Shown piece after piece: positions 9,301 to 17,398 of a stretch of 64,000 bases of DNA. Source of the stretch: Kamptonema formosum PCC 6407 (GTDB lineage Bacteria; Cyanobacteriota; Cyanobacteriia; Cyanobacteriales; Microcoleaceae); NCBI RefSeq assembly GCF_000332155.1, contig NZ_KB235903.1, positions 63,166 through 127,165 on the forward strand, written 5' to 3'. Position 1 is the first letter of the stretch; each line of letters opens with the position of its first letter. A model generated the notes under the pieces. It was not told the DNA's origin and did not search any database. It saw only the letters and a list, made by a program, of their open reading frames with translations. The translations under genes and the position numbers were made by a program.

Positions 9301-9831
9301 TATAACCAATCGTGCAAAAACATCGACATTGAATATGTGTCCGAATAAAGCTAATAGAGAACTTAAAGCTGCAACACTACTGCAAATTTGCGCCCACCAA
9401 GTATTGCGTTGGGAATTTCGCCCTAGCAGTAACAGTGCTACTCCCATCAGCACAAAATTTAAGGCGGTATTTAGCCCCATGCGTCCTGGGTAAGGAGTTG
9501 TGGTAGAGACAACATCTCGAAAAAGCAACCGATCGATCTTCAGATCCCAACCAAATAAATACTCACTCAGTGTCAGCAGACCGATGATGGCGATCGCCCC
9601 CGCTAATCCTTGAGAAACTCGATATTGGAGTCGGGTTAGTCGTTGACGCTGCAACAAAATCAAAGATACTCCAGCAAATAAAAAGCAAATCGCTGTATTT
9701 GCTTTCATGCTTGCCGATATACCTATAAATCCACTTTTGAGTATCGATAGGTCAAATTGCCAGCCGATCAGTACGCTTATCGCGATTGAGATGACCAGCA
9801 ATGCAGTGATTTGAGAAATACGCTTGTTCAT
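6343..9831 (-). CDS. Membrane hybrid sensor histidine kinase (multi-PAS, receiver)
   Basis: This 1162-residue signalling protein has roughly eight hydrophobic segments in its first 270 residues, forming a membrane sensor module. A short coiled coil and three PAS/PAC units follow (about 305-430, 435-555, 560-690). The kinase core has the H-box MSHELRTPL with phospho-acceptor His711 and a HATPase domain ending [11 protein letters not shown]-terminal receiver carries MDLRMP with Asp1004. The last 90 residues after the receiver are helical and show no clear Hpt histidine motif. It autophosphorylates on His and passes phosphate to its own receiver. It is divergent from the REC-PAS-GGDEF-EAL gene at 10003, 171 bp away, which suggests a shared phosphorelay. 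The signal is unknown. Confidence 0.9.
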   Translation of the reverse strand: MNKRISQITALLVISIAISVLIGWQFDLSILKSGFIGISASMKANTAICFLFAGVSLILLQRQRLTRLQYRVSQGLAGAIAIIGLLTLSEYLFGWDLKIDRLLFRDVVSTTTPYPGRMGLNTALNFVLMGVALLLLGRNSQRNTWWAQICSSVAALSSLLALFGHIFNVDVFARLVIPTTTQALNTIPTFFILYIGILWLRPNEGLMEVLTSPLVGGEMARRLLPWAIVFPVALEWFTFQGRKLGWYNSELGYTFRLTLIVFTFSILIWGTARFLNQIDSKRQQAEAELKKLNETLEILVAERTKALRASEEQFRHSFEDASIGMAIVSLDGHWINVNSALCQIIGYSPEELSALTFQDITYPDDLEVELSYAQQLLAGTISTYQLEKRYFHKQGHIVWILLNGSLVQDEQGNPLHFIAQIQDITARKAAQKTLELQSIIMNNMAGGVCLVKAADLTIVYTNRKYDAMFGYLEGELAGQPVGILNYVDTQVTPDVSVLDIATQLDRDGEAKYEVHNRKKDGTLFWCRVHTSRFEHPEYGTVYVAVQQDVTELQLAEKALQATTNRLNFLLNYSPVVIFSCKPDGDYGATFISENIKDVLGYETREFLEDSKFWVNHLHPDDVDQVFHGLANLYVNNYYFHEYRLRRSDGVYRWILNQLRLIRDCAGKPVEIVGYLIDISDRKQAELELRQAKEAAEAANQAKSVFLANMSHELRTPLNSILGFTQLMSYENNLTSSLQERLQIINRSGRHLLDLINDILDLSKIESGRMTLNPSDFDLINLLTSIEEMLQVKVQSKSLQLIVERESELPNFVHTDEKKLYQVLVNLLSNALKFTQQGSITLRVRAEQKEKHSCRLCFEVEDTGVGIAPTEIDKLFKVFVQAQAGNNLSQGTGLGLAISQKLVQLMGGQIQVQSTLNRGSTFSFEIKVQLSQIASLPSEQINQRVISLAPEQPNYRLLVVEDIEENRRLLVEILTSIGFDVREAKQGIEALSLWESWLPHLIFMDLRMPSLDGYTATKRIRENPKSRETVIIALTASVFEEDRENVLTNGFNDFISKPFQQRDIFDKIAQYLGVQYIYETVGQAPQELLVETLSVEDLSVMSPQWLEQMYQAAYYLDTEAMNELVTQIPESKASLSKALTDSIDNFNSDRIMELIRPLLPLGG

Positions 9832-10002
9832 AAATGTTCATAAATCGCTTGGTTGGGTCTGAGAATTGTTATTTTGGTTAAGATTAAAGGGATTTTTAGG
9901 ATATTCAAAGAGTTTAAAGTATATGATTTAACTATATTACAGCAGTTTCTGCTGTATTGATTCACTTATACCGCTCGTGTATTAGGTAGCTTAATAATAA
10001 TT

Positions 10003-12153
10003 ATGATCAGCAATCCAGTCACCAGCTATCGAGGTAATATCTTAATAGTTGACGATTTACCCGACAATCTGCGTTTGCTTAGGGATACATTGAGCGAAGA
10101 AGGTTATAAGATTCGCAGTGCCACGACAGGGGCAATGGCACTTCGAGCTGCCCAATCTCCATTGACGGAATTAATCTTACTAGATATTAAATTGCCGGAT
10201 CTCGATGGCTATGAAGTTTGCCAACAATTAAAATCTGACCCTCGCACTGCAAATATTCCCGTAATTTTTTTGAGTGCGCTCAATGAAACTTTCAATAAAG
10301 TTCAAGGGTTCGCCGTTGGTGGGGTAGATTATATTGCAAAGCCATTTCAAGTCGAAGAGGTATTAGCGCGTGTCGCCACTCATCTAACCGTCCGACGGCT
10401 CCAAAAAAGCCTCCAAGAACAAAATTTACGCCTGATCGCAGAGATAGAAGAAAATCAACGTCTCAAAGATATCTTCTTTGCCGAAAAAGAATTGGCTCAG
10501 GTGACATTACAATCAATTGGTGATGCCGTCATTACTACCGACGATCGAGGTAATATTAAATATTTTAATCCCGTTGCTGAGAAACTAACAGGCTGGAAAG
10601 CAGAGGAAACTGAAGGACTGCCTCTATCTGAAGTTTTCCTAATTATTAATGAAGTAACGAGAAAGCCCGCAGATAATCCGATCCACAAAGCTTTGTTAGA
10701 GGGGGAAGTTGTGGGTTTGGCAAACCATACTATTCTCATTGCCCGCGATGGGAAGGAATATGCCATTGAGGACTCAGCAGCACCGATTCGAGACCGCCAA
10801 GGTCAAATTATTGGGGCAATTATCGTCTTTCATGATGTTACTCAAGCCCGCTATCTCACCCGTCAACTCTCTTGGGAAGCCAGTCACGATGCTCTGACTG
10901 GTTTAACCAACCGTCGAGGATTTGAGCATTACCTAGTTGATGCGATCGCTTCTATTCAAGATAGCAATCAGCATCACGTTCTCTGTTATTTAGATTTAGA
11001 TCAGTTCAAAGTCGTTAACGATACTGTCGGTCATATTGCTGGCGATGAGCTACTGCGCCAAATCACTACACTTTTACAACAGGGAATTCGCGCTAATGAT
11101 ATATTGGCTCGCTTAGGAGGTGATGAATTTGGTCTTTTACTCACTCACTGTCCCCTTTCTCAAGCAACTCAGATTGCTGAAAATCTCAAAGAATTAGTGC
11201 ATCAATTTCGGTTTATTTGGGATAACAAAACCTTTATCATTGGGGTCAGTATTGGGGTTGTTGCCATTGACCAAAACAACCAAAATTTGATGGAGATTTT
11301 GGGAGCGGCTGATGCAGCTTGTTATGCTGCTAAAGCCAAAGGGCGCAACTGCATTCATGTTTATCGTCTAGATGATAGCGAACTAATTAGACAACGTGGG
11401 GAGAGGCAGTTGATTGCAAAAATCAGCCAAGCGCTAGAAACCAATCGTTTTTGTCTCTACTCCCAAAAGATTATCTCTATTACCTCTCAACCATTAGTAG
11501 AGCATTATGAGATTTTGCTCAGAATGTTGGATGAAAATGGAGAATTAGTATCGCCAAATGCGTTTATTCCAGCCGCCGAGCGTTATGGCTTGATCGCTGA
11601 TATCGATTACTGGGTAATTGAAACTTTTTTCTCGAATCATCAAAAGTTATCTAGACCAGCACTTCTTGCTAACGGCTTATATACGATTAATCTTTCTGGT
11701 GCTAGTATTTGTAACAATCAGTTTATGAGGTTTTTAATCGAACAATTTCCTCGCTACCAAATTCTACCACAAACCATTTGTTTTGAAATTACTGAAACCG
11801 CAGCGATCGCTAACTTTGACCAAGCTAGAAATTTTATTAACGAAATAAAAAAGCTTGGTTGTCGCTTTGCTTTAGATGATTTTGGCAGTGGCTTGAGTTC
11901 CTTTGCTTATCTGATGAATTTGCCTGTTGACTATCTAAAAATTGATGGTGTCTTTGTTAAGAATATTACTCATAATTTGATTTCTCAAGCGATCGTGGAA
12001 GGCTTTAATCGCATTGCCCATGCGATGAATATTGAAACTGTGGCTGAGTTTGTCGAAGACGAAGCTATCTTAGAAAAATTGCGCGAGATTGGAGTGGATT
12101 ATGCTCAGGGTTACGGAATTTCGCGCCCCCTCCCTATGAACTTTGATTCCTGA
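10003..12153 (+). CDS. Response regulator with PAS, GGDEF and EAL domains (c-di-GMP turnover)
   Basis: The 716-residue cytoplasmic protein has a receiver (8-125, phospho-acceptor Asp61 in LLDIKLPD), a short coil and a PAS domain (about 165-285). A diguanylate cyclase domain with intact GGDEF (372-376) follows, then an EAL phosphodiesterase domain (about 460-712). The EAL signature reads EIL with the metal-binding Glu503 kept. EITET, DDFGSG and DYLKIDG motifs are also present, so phosphodiesterase activity is plausible. It may therefore make or degrade cyclic di-GMP depending on receiver state. The divergent hybrid kinase at 6343-9831 is the obvious candidate phosphodonor. A processed c-di-GMP signal would typically control motility or matrix production. 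Confidence 0.93.
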   Translation: MISNPVTSYRGNILIVDDLPDNLRLLRDTLSEEGYKIRSATTGAMALRAAQSPLTELILLDIKLPDLDGYEVCQQLKSDPRTANIPVIFLSALNETFNKVQGFAVGGVDYIAKPFQVEEVLARVATHLTVRRLQKSLQEQNLRLIAEIEENQRLKDIFFAEKELAQVTLQSIGDAVITTDDRGNIKYFNPVAEKLTGWKAEETEGLPLSEVFLIINEVTRKPADNPIHKALLEGEVVGLANHTILIARDGKEYAIEDSAAPIRDRQGQIIGAIIVFHDVTQARYLTRQLSWEASHDALTGLTNRRGFEHYLVDAIASIQDSNQHHVLCYLDLDQFKVVNDTVGHIAGDELLRQITTLLQQGIRANDILARLGGDEFGLLLTHCPLSQATQIAENLKELVHQFRFIWDNKTFIIGVSIGVVAIDQNNQNLMEILGAADAACYAAKAKGRNCIHVYRLDDSELIRQRGERQLIAKISQALETNRFCLYSQKIISITSQPLVEHYEILLRMLDENGELVSPNAFIPAAERYGLIADIDYWVIETFFSNHQKLSRPALLANGLYTINLSGASICNNQFMRFLIEQFPRYQILPQTICFEITETAAIANFDQARNFINEIKKLGCRFALDDFGSGLSSFAYLMNLPVDYLKIDGVFVKNITHNLISQAIVEGFNRIAHAMNIETVAEFVEDEAILEKLREIGVDYAQGYGISRPLPMNFDS

Positions 12154-12283
12154 CTGTCCAATAAAATTTTAAGACATCTCTATCCTATGGAAGGTAAATA
12201 TAATGTCGATGAAATGGATCGCACGCGATGATATATAATTAATTGCGAGGCAACCAGATTTGATATAAAGAAGGAAATCTTCA

Positions 12284-12601
12284 ATGGCAGTTTTTGCGAT
12301 CTTTACTTACGAAGTAAAACCAGGCAGATTGAATGACTTTATGGCTAAACTTGGCGAAGCAGCCAGCCCCAAGTTCAATAGCGAGATTATGCCTCAGTCA
12401 GTGCGTCTTTTCCGTAATACCGTTCCCGGCCCAGATACGGATTCTCTAATTCTCGTGATTGAATATGCAGATATGGCGGCTTACGGCGCACGCACTGCAT
12501 TCGAGAACCAAAATTCAGAATGGAAACAGTTATTCAGCAGTCAACCTGATTCGCCAGAAATCTTGCGCTCTGTTCAATTGCTCACGGAATTTACACCGTA
12601 A
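12284..12601 (+). CDS. ABM-like small protein (dimeric alpha/beta barrel)
   Basis: The 105-residue protein starts MAVFAIFTYEVKPGRLNDF. The fold pattern resembles antibiotic-biosynthesis-monooxygenase (ABM) and related dimeric alpha-beta barrels: a beta strand, a helix with FMAKL, a strand with RLFRNTVPGPDTD, a strand SLILVIEY, and a helix MAAYGART. Such proteins can be small quinol monooxygenases or merely ligand-binding. No cofactor motif decides between these. A good ribosome-binding site (AAGAAGGAAA) lies just before the ATG. It sits 38 bp upstream of the GUN4-domain gene on the same strand and could share its transcript. Confidence 0.65.
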   Translation: MAVFAIFTYEVKPGRLNDFMAKLGEAASPKFNSEIMPQSVRLFRNTVPGPDTDSLILVIEYADMAAYGARTAFENQNSEWKQLFSSQPDSPEILRSVQLLTEFTP

Positions 12602-12639
12602 CCGTCCCAATAACGGCACAACAATTTATAATATTCTAT

Positions 12640-13497
12640 ATGGCTAAGTGTCCTGTTTGCGATCGTGAATATTTACCAGGTAAAGTTGATTTCTGCTCGC
12701 TCTGTGGCTGGGATTTGACACCTTTTCCCCTGGGTCGCAAACAGTCCAAAGCTTATTGGAAAAAGGAACAACTTAGATTGGATTGGGCAAGGCGAATGTG
12801 GGCAAATTCACAAGTTCAGGGATGGGAAACTCAGTTAAATCAGTTGCAAATCCAACTACAATCAGCCGCAGTTGAAAGAGCCAACCTCCAGTCTCAATTA
12901 GAATGGGTTTTGTATCGCCTAGAACAGATGAATCCAGATTTAATTGCTGATTCCCTATCGCGGTTAGAAGAGAAAATTAGTGCGATCCCCGAACAAACGC
13001 CGCCGATGTCGGAAGTGGGGATGGATTACAGACAATTAATACAGCTTTTAGCTGCGGGGAAATGGCGTAAAGCGGACGAACATACTTGGGAAATTATACT
13101 TCAAGTAGCTTTTCGAGAAGAAGAAGGCTGGCTGAGTGCGGCAGATATTGAGAAATTCCCCTGTACAGACCTTCGCACTATTGACCAACTTTGGGAATAT
13201 TATAGTAGCGGGTTATTTGGGTTGAGAGTACAACAGGAAATTTGGGAGAGTGAAGGCAGGAATTATACAGAATTTTGCGATCGCGTAGGATGGCGGTTAA
13301 AAGATAGCTGGGCCTATTACGATGAACTCAGATTCAATTTGAATGCTCCCCAAGGACACCTACCCGCGATCGCATGGCGTAAACGTGCCTGTTACGGTAT
13401 GGGTAAAGGTATGGCGGCTGAGAATCTGTCGTTTTTTAGTTCTAGACTTACAGCTTGCACTATAGCTAGGGAAGAGGGGCTAGGGGCTAGGGGCTAG
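12640..13497 (+). CDS. GUN4-domain protein with N-terminal zinc ribbon
   Basis: The 285-residue protein opens with two CxxC pairs, CPVC (4-7) and CSLC (19-22, then GWDL), which look like a zinc ribbon. A coiled-coil stretch at about 65-115 follows. A GUN4 domain follows (about 128-270: DYRQLIQLLAAGKWRKAD, EEGWLSAADIEKFPC, LWEYYSSGLFG, GWRLKDSWAYY, HLPA). GUN4 binds Mg-porphyrins and stimulates Mg-chelatase, the branch point of chlorophyll synthesis. The true Gun4 lacks a zinc ribbon, so this is a paralogue that may respond to tetrapyrroles. Its last residues (EEGLGARG) and its stop codon are encoded by a CCCCTAG-family heptamer array. Confidence 0.85.
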   Translation: MAKCPVCDREYLPGKVDFCSLCGWDLTPFPLGRKQSKAYWKKEQLRLDWARRMWANSQVQGWETQLNQLQIQLQSAAVERANLQSQLEWVLYRLEQMNPDLIADSLSRLEEKISAIPEQTPPMSEVGMDYRQLIQLLAAGKWRKADEHTWEIILQVAFREEEGWLSAADIEKFPCTDLRTIDQLWEYYSSGLFGLRVQQEIWESEGRNYTEFCDRVGWRLKDSWAYYDELRFNLNAPQGHLPAIAWRKRACYGMGKGMAAENLSFFSSRLTACTIAREEGLGARG

Positions 13498-13520
13498 GGA
13501 AGAGGGAAGAGGGAAAAGCT
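13480..13520. repeat. Heptamer array, GGGGCTA/CCCCTAG family, over a gene end
   Basis: Copies of GGGGCTA grade into GGGAAGA copies. The TAG inside one unit is the stop codon of the GUN4-domain gene. The same family occurs at 18841-18874, 19974-20041, 28115-28143, 32005-32047, 36305-36334 and 44706-44747. Confidence 0.85.
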
Positions 13521-13664
13521 TGAAAAAGTAAGGGATTATGAACCAGAGGTAAGAGTTGGAGTGGCTCTAAGCGACGAAAGCAGTTGATATATGTAGCGAT
13601 CGCTCTTTGTAACGCCGCCCTATAAAATAGTTTTCAGAAGTATCAATAACAGGCATCCCCACCA

Positions 13665-14450
13665 GTGCAGCTTTATATTTACCACACCCCCGAACTCACC
13701 CCAACGGACAAAGTACCCGACTGCGCGATCGCAGTTGATGTACTCCGCGCCACTACAACAATGGCAACCGCCCTTAACAATAGAGCCGAAGCAGTCCAAG
13801 TCTTCAGCGACATTGACAAACTGATGCAGGAGAGCGAAAAATGGCCCGCACCGAAGCGTATCCGTGCCGGCGAGCGTGGTGGTGCAAAAGTTGAAGGCTG
13901 TGACATGGGTAACTCACCTCTTGACTGTACGCCCGATCGCGTTCAAGGTAAGCGACTATTTATTAGTACCACCAATGGTACTCGCGCCCTTGAGCGAGTG
14001 CAAGCTGCCAAAACAGTTTTAGCAGCAGCATTAATCAACCGCCGCGCCGTAGTCCAGTATCTCCTAGTCAAACGACCCAGCACTATTTGGATACTCGGTT
14101 CTGGTTGGGAAGGCAGTTTTTCCCTGGAAGATACCGTCTGTGCAGGTGCGATCGCAGAAATGCTACTTGCAGAAAGCGGTACTCCGCGAGACGAATTTGT
14201 TGGTAATGATGAAGTATATGCCGCGATCGCGCTTTATTTGCAGTGGAAAGATCAACTTTACGAATTGATGAATCTCGCTAGTCATGGCAAACGACTTCTT
14301 GGTCTGGGAGTCTACGAAGATTTGAAATATTGCTCTCAACTCGATATTGTAGATACAGTCCCCATCCAACGAGAAATTGGAGTTTTGGTCAAGTCAGATG
14401 CTCAAATTCCCAAAGCAGAATTTTGGCTTCCGACTGCACAAAAAAGGTAA
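13665..14450 (+). CDS. comB: ComB-family 2-phosphosulfolactate phosphatase-like protein
   Basis: The 261-residue protein starts at a GTG ([12 protein letters not shown]). It carries the conserved blocks of the ComB family: [15 protein letters not shown] (24-38), [17 protein letters not shown] and STTNGTRAL near 107-115, and [13 protein letters not shown]. ComB removes phosphate from 2-phosphosulfolactate in coenzyme M synthesis. Cyanobacteria lack that pathway but commonly keep this gene, so the real substrate here is uncertain. No ribosome-binding site is obvious. The stop codon TAA is the first TAA of a GGTAATG heptamer array at 14448-14500. Confidence 0.87.
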   Translation: MQLYIYHTPELTPTDKVPDCAIAVDVLRATTTMATALNNRAEAVQVFSDIDKLMQESEKWPAPKRIRAGERGGAKVEGCDMGNSPLDCTPDRVQGKRLFISTTNGTRALERVQAAKTVLAAALINRRAVVQYLLVKRPSTIWILGSGWEGSFSLEDTVCAGAIAEMLLAESGTPRDEFVGNDEVYAAIALYLQWKDQLYELMNLASHGKRLLGLGVYEDLKYCSQLDIVDTVPIQREIGVLVKSDAQIPKAEFWLPTAQKR

Positions 14451-14500
14451 TGGGTAATGGGTAATGGGTAATTGGTAATGGGTAATTGGTATTGGTAATT
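14448..14500. repeat. Heptamer array, TAATGGG/TAATTGG family
   Basis: Tandem TAATGGG, TAATTGG and related units begin exactly at the comB stop codon. Sister arrays lie at 28023-28062 and 36082-36113. Confidence 0.85.
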
Positions 14501-14687
14501 AGCTTTAACTTGATGCAACAGTGGCTAAAAGTTTTTCCGATTCCAAAATTATCTACAGGCTTAGCTCGATTAAGGGCCTTAATGAACTTTTACCCAAATC
14601 CCTTTTCTTACTTGATGAATGAGAGTGAGTTTTTATTTTCTTCTGCCTAGAGTGACAGAAGAGCGATAATGTGTAATTCCCAAACAT

Positions 14688-14727
14688 AACCCCTCTATGT
14701 ACCAGAGAGGAACAGAGGGGTTTTATT
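14688..14727. terminator. Terminator-like hairpin between comB and ctaE
   Basis: AACCCCTCT (14688-14696) pairs with AGAGGGGTT (14714-14722) and is followed by TTATTCTC. It lies between two convergent genes, comB and ctaE, and can serve either strand, though the T-rich side favours the plus strand. Confidence 0.65.
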
Positions 14728-14744
14728 CTCAACTCACTACTGAA

Positions 14745-15386
14745 TTAAAACAGTGTAAGAATATAGAGCAACGTAAACAGGATAATCCAGATGATATCTA
14801 CGAAGTGCCAGTAAATCTCTGCCATTTCGATACCAGTATGCTTAACATTTGAATAGTGCCCTTCGCGGCGACTCCGCCAGATTACACCCAAAATTAAACA
14901 CACGCCGATCAAAACGTGCAAACCGTGAAAACCTGTCATCAGGTAAAAACAATTAGCAAACACATTCTCAGTCAAACCATACCCCAGAGTCAGATACTCG
15001 TAAGCTTGACCCCCTAAGAAAATAATTCCCATTAGAGCAGTTACAGCGTACCAAAGTCTCATCCCTTTGACATCATTCTTTTTAACTGCTGTATCCCCCA
15101 GGTGGATGACAAAACTACTTGAAACCAGAATGATTGTGTTAATCGTAGGTAGCAAAAGTTCTACTTCTGTCCCTTCAGGAGGCCAAACCTCTGTAGCGCC
15201 CCGCAATAACAAATAAGCTGCAAAAAATCCACCAAACATTAGGGATTCAGAAGCCAAGAAAGTTAGCAGTCCGAAAACACGCAAATCCTTATGTTCTTCG
15301 TGATTTTGAGCTGCATCGGCTGTCGCCTCTGGCGGGAGAGATGAGTTGTCAATATTATCTTGAACATCAATTGTTGAACCTTGCAT
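14745..15386 (-). CDS. ctaE: Cytochrome c oxidase subunit III
   Basis: The 213-residue membrane protein is subunit III of the aa3 heme-copper oxidase. It has five transmembrane segments, the usual count for the short bacterial form. Family motifs include FLASESLMFGGFFAAY (44-59), the TGFHGLHVLIG block, and HFVDIIWIILF near the C-terminus. Subunit III stabilises the core and helps proton uptake. It is the last gene of the ctaC-ctaD-ctaE order, separated from ctaD by 275 bp of repeats. The glutamate in the SESLMFGG stretch and the paired histidines are kept, so it looks functional. Confidence 0.93.
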   Translation of the reverse strand: MQGSTIDVQDNIDNSSLPPEATADAAQNHEEHKDLRVFGLLTFLASESLMFGGFFAAYLLLRGATEVWPPEGTEVELLLPTINTIILVSSSFVIHLGDTAVKKNDVKGMRLWYAVTALMGIIFLGGQAYEYLTLGYGLTENVFANCFYLMTGFHGLHVLIGVCLILGVIWRSRREGHYSNVKHTGIEMAEIYWHFVDIIWIILFTLLYILTLF

Positions 15387-15409
15387 AATTCTCCAATGTT
15401 TTTGGTTAG

Positions 15410-15485
15410 TTGCTAGTTGTTAATTGTTAATTGTTAGTTGTTGGTTGTTAGTAGTTAATGGTTAATTGTTAGTTATTAGTTTAGA
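15410..15485. repeat. Heptamer array, TTAGTTG/TTAATTG family
   Basis: Degenerate tandem TTAGTTG, TTAATTG and TTGGTTG units lie directly upstream of ctaE. Inverted units (AACTAAC-type) appear at 15626-15665, overlapping the 3' end of ctaD. A transcript through ctaD-ctaE would carry complementary arrays about 200 nt apart. The AACTAAC family also sits just before the hlyD-like gene at 58060-58093. Confidence 0.8.
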
Positions 15486-15571
15486 ACTTACGCAAAAACA
15501 ACATATTTCTGTCATTACGAGCGAAGCGAAGTAATCGCAACCCTTATGTTATTAGCCAATACTGCGTAAGT
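15486..15571. repeat. MITE-like element with a nested dispersed repeat
   Basis: ACTTACGCA (15486-15494) and TGCGTAAGT (15563-15571) form perfect 9-bp terminal inverted repeats. Between them is the dispersed string TCATTACGAGCGAAGCGAAG, the family also seen at 38099 and 38241. The two repeat families are nested here in the opposite order to that seen at 38099-38268. Confidence 0.75.
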
Positions 15572-15661
15572 CATCTGGTTATTACTTTATTGCCAAAAAA
15601 AGACAACAAGCTAACCCAAACTACCACTAACAACTAACCATTAACTACTAACAACTAACCA

Positions 15662-17338
15662 CTAACTCTTAACAGATATAGGAACACTTGGCTTACCATG
15701 ACCATCTACTCCATAGTCGTAGGGGCCATAGGTCAACACTGGCAACACTTCCCAGTTTTCGATCGCGGGTGGCGATGCAGTCGTCCATTCCAAAGTTAGA
15801 GCATTCCAAGGATTACCAGATGCTTTGGGCCCGTACATCCAACTCCAAATAATATTGATAAAGAATGGAAGTACAGAGAACCCTAGCAAAATCGATCCGT
15901 AGGTACAAAGCTGGTTAAGCTGAGTAAATTGAGGGTCGTACATGGCAATCCGGCGAGGCATTCCTTGCAATCCCAAGGAGTGCATCGGTAGGAAGGTAAG
16001 ATTAGTGCCGATGAAGGTGAGAACAAAGTGAACTCTACCCCAAGTTTCATTCAGCATCCGGCCAGTCATTTTGGGGAACCAGTGATAAATTCCGGCATAA
16101 AGGCCGAAGACTGAACCGCCAAATAAGACGTAGTGGAAATGCCCCACGACATAGTAACTATCGTGAACGTGAACGTCAAAAGGTGCAGTTCCCAGTGTTA
16201 CACCGGAAAGTCCGCCGAAAACGAACATCGCCAGTAAACCCATCGCGAATAGCATGGCACTGGTAAAGCGGATTTTACCGCCCCAAAGAGTCGCTACCCA
16301 GCCGAATATTTTCACCCCAGTAGGAACCGCAACAATCAGGGTGGAGATGGTGAAGAACATCCGCATCCAGGGAGGTGTACCGCTGGTAAACATATGGTGT
16401 ACCCAGACGAACAATCCCACAAAGCAGATAGCGATGCTAGAGTAGGCGATCGCTTTATACCCAAAAATCGGTTTCCGAGCATGAACTGGAATCACTTCCG
16501 ACATGATCCCGAAAATTGGCAGAATCATTAGATAAACTGCCGGGTGAGAATAGAACCAGAATAAATGCTGGTAAATGACGACATTACCGCCTGCATCAGG
16601 CTTGAAGAATGACGTACCAAAATTGATGTCAAACAATAGCAGAACTAATCCCGCAGCTAGCACTGGAGTTGACACAAGTGCCAAAATTGAAGTCGCCATA
16701 ATTGCCCAGCAAAACAGGGGAACTTGATCCCACCTCATGCTAGGAATTTTCATCTTCAGGATGGTGACGATAAAATTCAACGAGCCCAAAATTGAAGAAG
16801 TTCCGACCAAGACGATCGCCAAAATCCACATGGATTGAGCCGTATTTGCCGTAATCACGCTTAAAGGCGGATAAGATGTCCAGCCTGATTGAGCTCCTCC
16901 GAAGAAGAAACTGCCTAAAATCAGCAATCCAGCGGGTGGGTTTACCCAAAAGGCGATCGCATTCAGTTTGGGAAAGGCCATATCTCTAGCACCGATCATC
17001 AGGGGCACCAGAAAGTTACCAAATCCCCCGATCGCAGCCGGCACAATCCACAGGAAAATCATAATCGTCCCGTGATTAGTCAAGAAGGCGTTATACAGTT
17101 CGGGAGGCAAAAAGTCGGAATCGGGAGTAAAAAGTTCTGCCCGCATCGCCATCGCCATCAAACCGCCAATCAGGTAGAAAATAAACGCCGTGACCAGATA
17201 TTGGATACCAATTAGCTTGTGGTCAACGTTAAACGTAAAGTAGTCGTACCATTTCCAGGCTTCTGGATGTTGATGTCCACCATGAGGATCGCCCTTATTT
17301 TCCGGCGGTGCGTTTACTGGAATTTGTGCTTGTGCCAT
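15662..17338 (-). CDS. ctaD: Cytochrome c oxidase subunit I
   Basis: The 558-residue protein is the catalytic subunit of an aa3-type oxidase, with twelve expected membrane helices. Visible ligands and signatures are the low-spin heme histidine in NHGTIMIF, the CuB block HPAVYLMILP with its His-Tyr pair, the paired histidines in VWVHHMF, and HDSYYVVGHFHYVL near residues 385-400, which carries the high-spin heme and second low-spin ligands. It reduces O2 to water and pumps protons, in the thylakoid or cytoplasmic membrane. It lies 60 bp downstream of ctaC across a GTTAAC array. All key residues are intact. Confidence 0.96.
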   Translation of the reverse strand: MAQAQIPVNAPPENKGDPHGGHQHPEAWKWYDYFTFNVDHKLIGIQYLVTAFIFYLIGGLMAMAMRAELFTPDSDFLPPELYNAFLTNHGTIMIFLWIVPAAIGGFGNFLVPLMIGARDMAFPKLNAIAFWVNPPAGLLILGSFFFGGAQSGWTSYPPLSVITANTAQSMWILAIVLVGTSSILGSLNFIVTILKMKIPSMRWDQVPLFCWAIMATSILALVSTPVLAAGLVLLLFDINFGTSFFKPDAGGNVVIYQHLFWFYSHPAVYLMILPIFGIMSEVIPVHARKPIFGYKAIAYSSIAICFVGLFVWVHHMFTSGTPPWMRMFFTISTLIVAVPTGVKIFGWVATLWGGKIRFTSAMLFAMGLLAMFVFGGLSGVTLGTAPFDVHVHDSYYVVGHFHYVLFGGSVFGLYAGIYHWFPKMTGRMLNETWGRVHFVLTFIGTNLTFLPMHSLGLQGMPRRIAMYDPQFTQLNQLCTYGSILLGFSVLPFFINIIWSWMYGPKASGNPWNALTLEWTTASPPAIENWEVLPVLTYGPYDYGVDGHGKPSVPISVKS

Positions 17339-17370
17339 AAAGTATGTTGGGGAAAAATAGCGAATTTGTT

Positions 17371-17398
17371 AACCGTTAACTGTTAACTGTTAACTGAC
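17371..17398. repeat. Short heptamer array between ctaC and ctaD
   Basis: GTTAACC, GTTAACT units lie between the stop of ctaC and the start of ctaD on the minus strand. They belong to the GTTAACG family at 3437. Confidence 0.75.
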
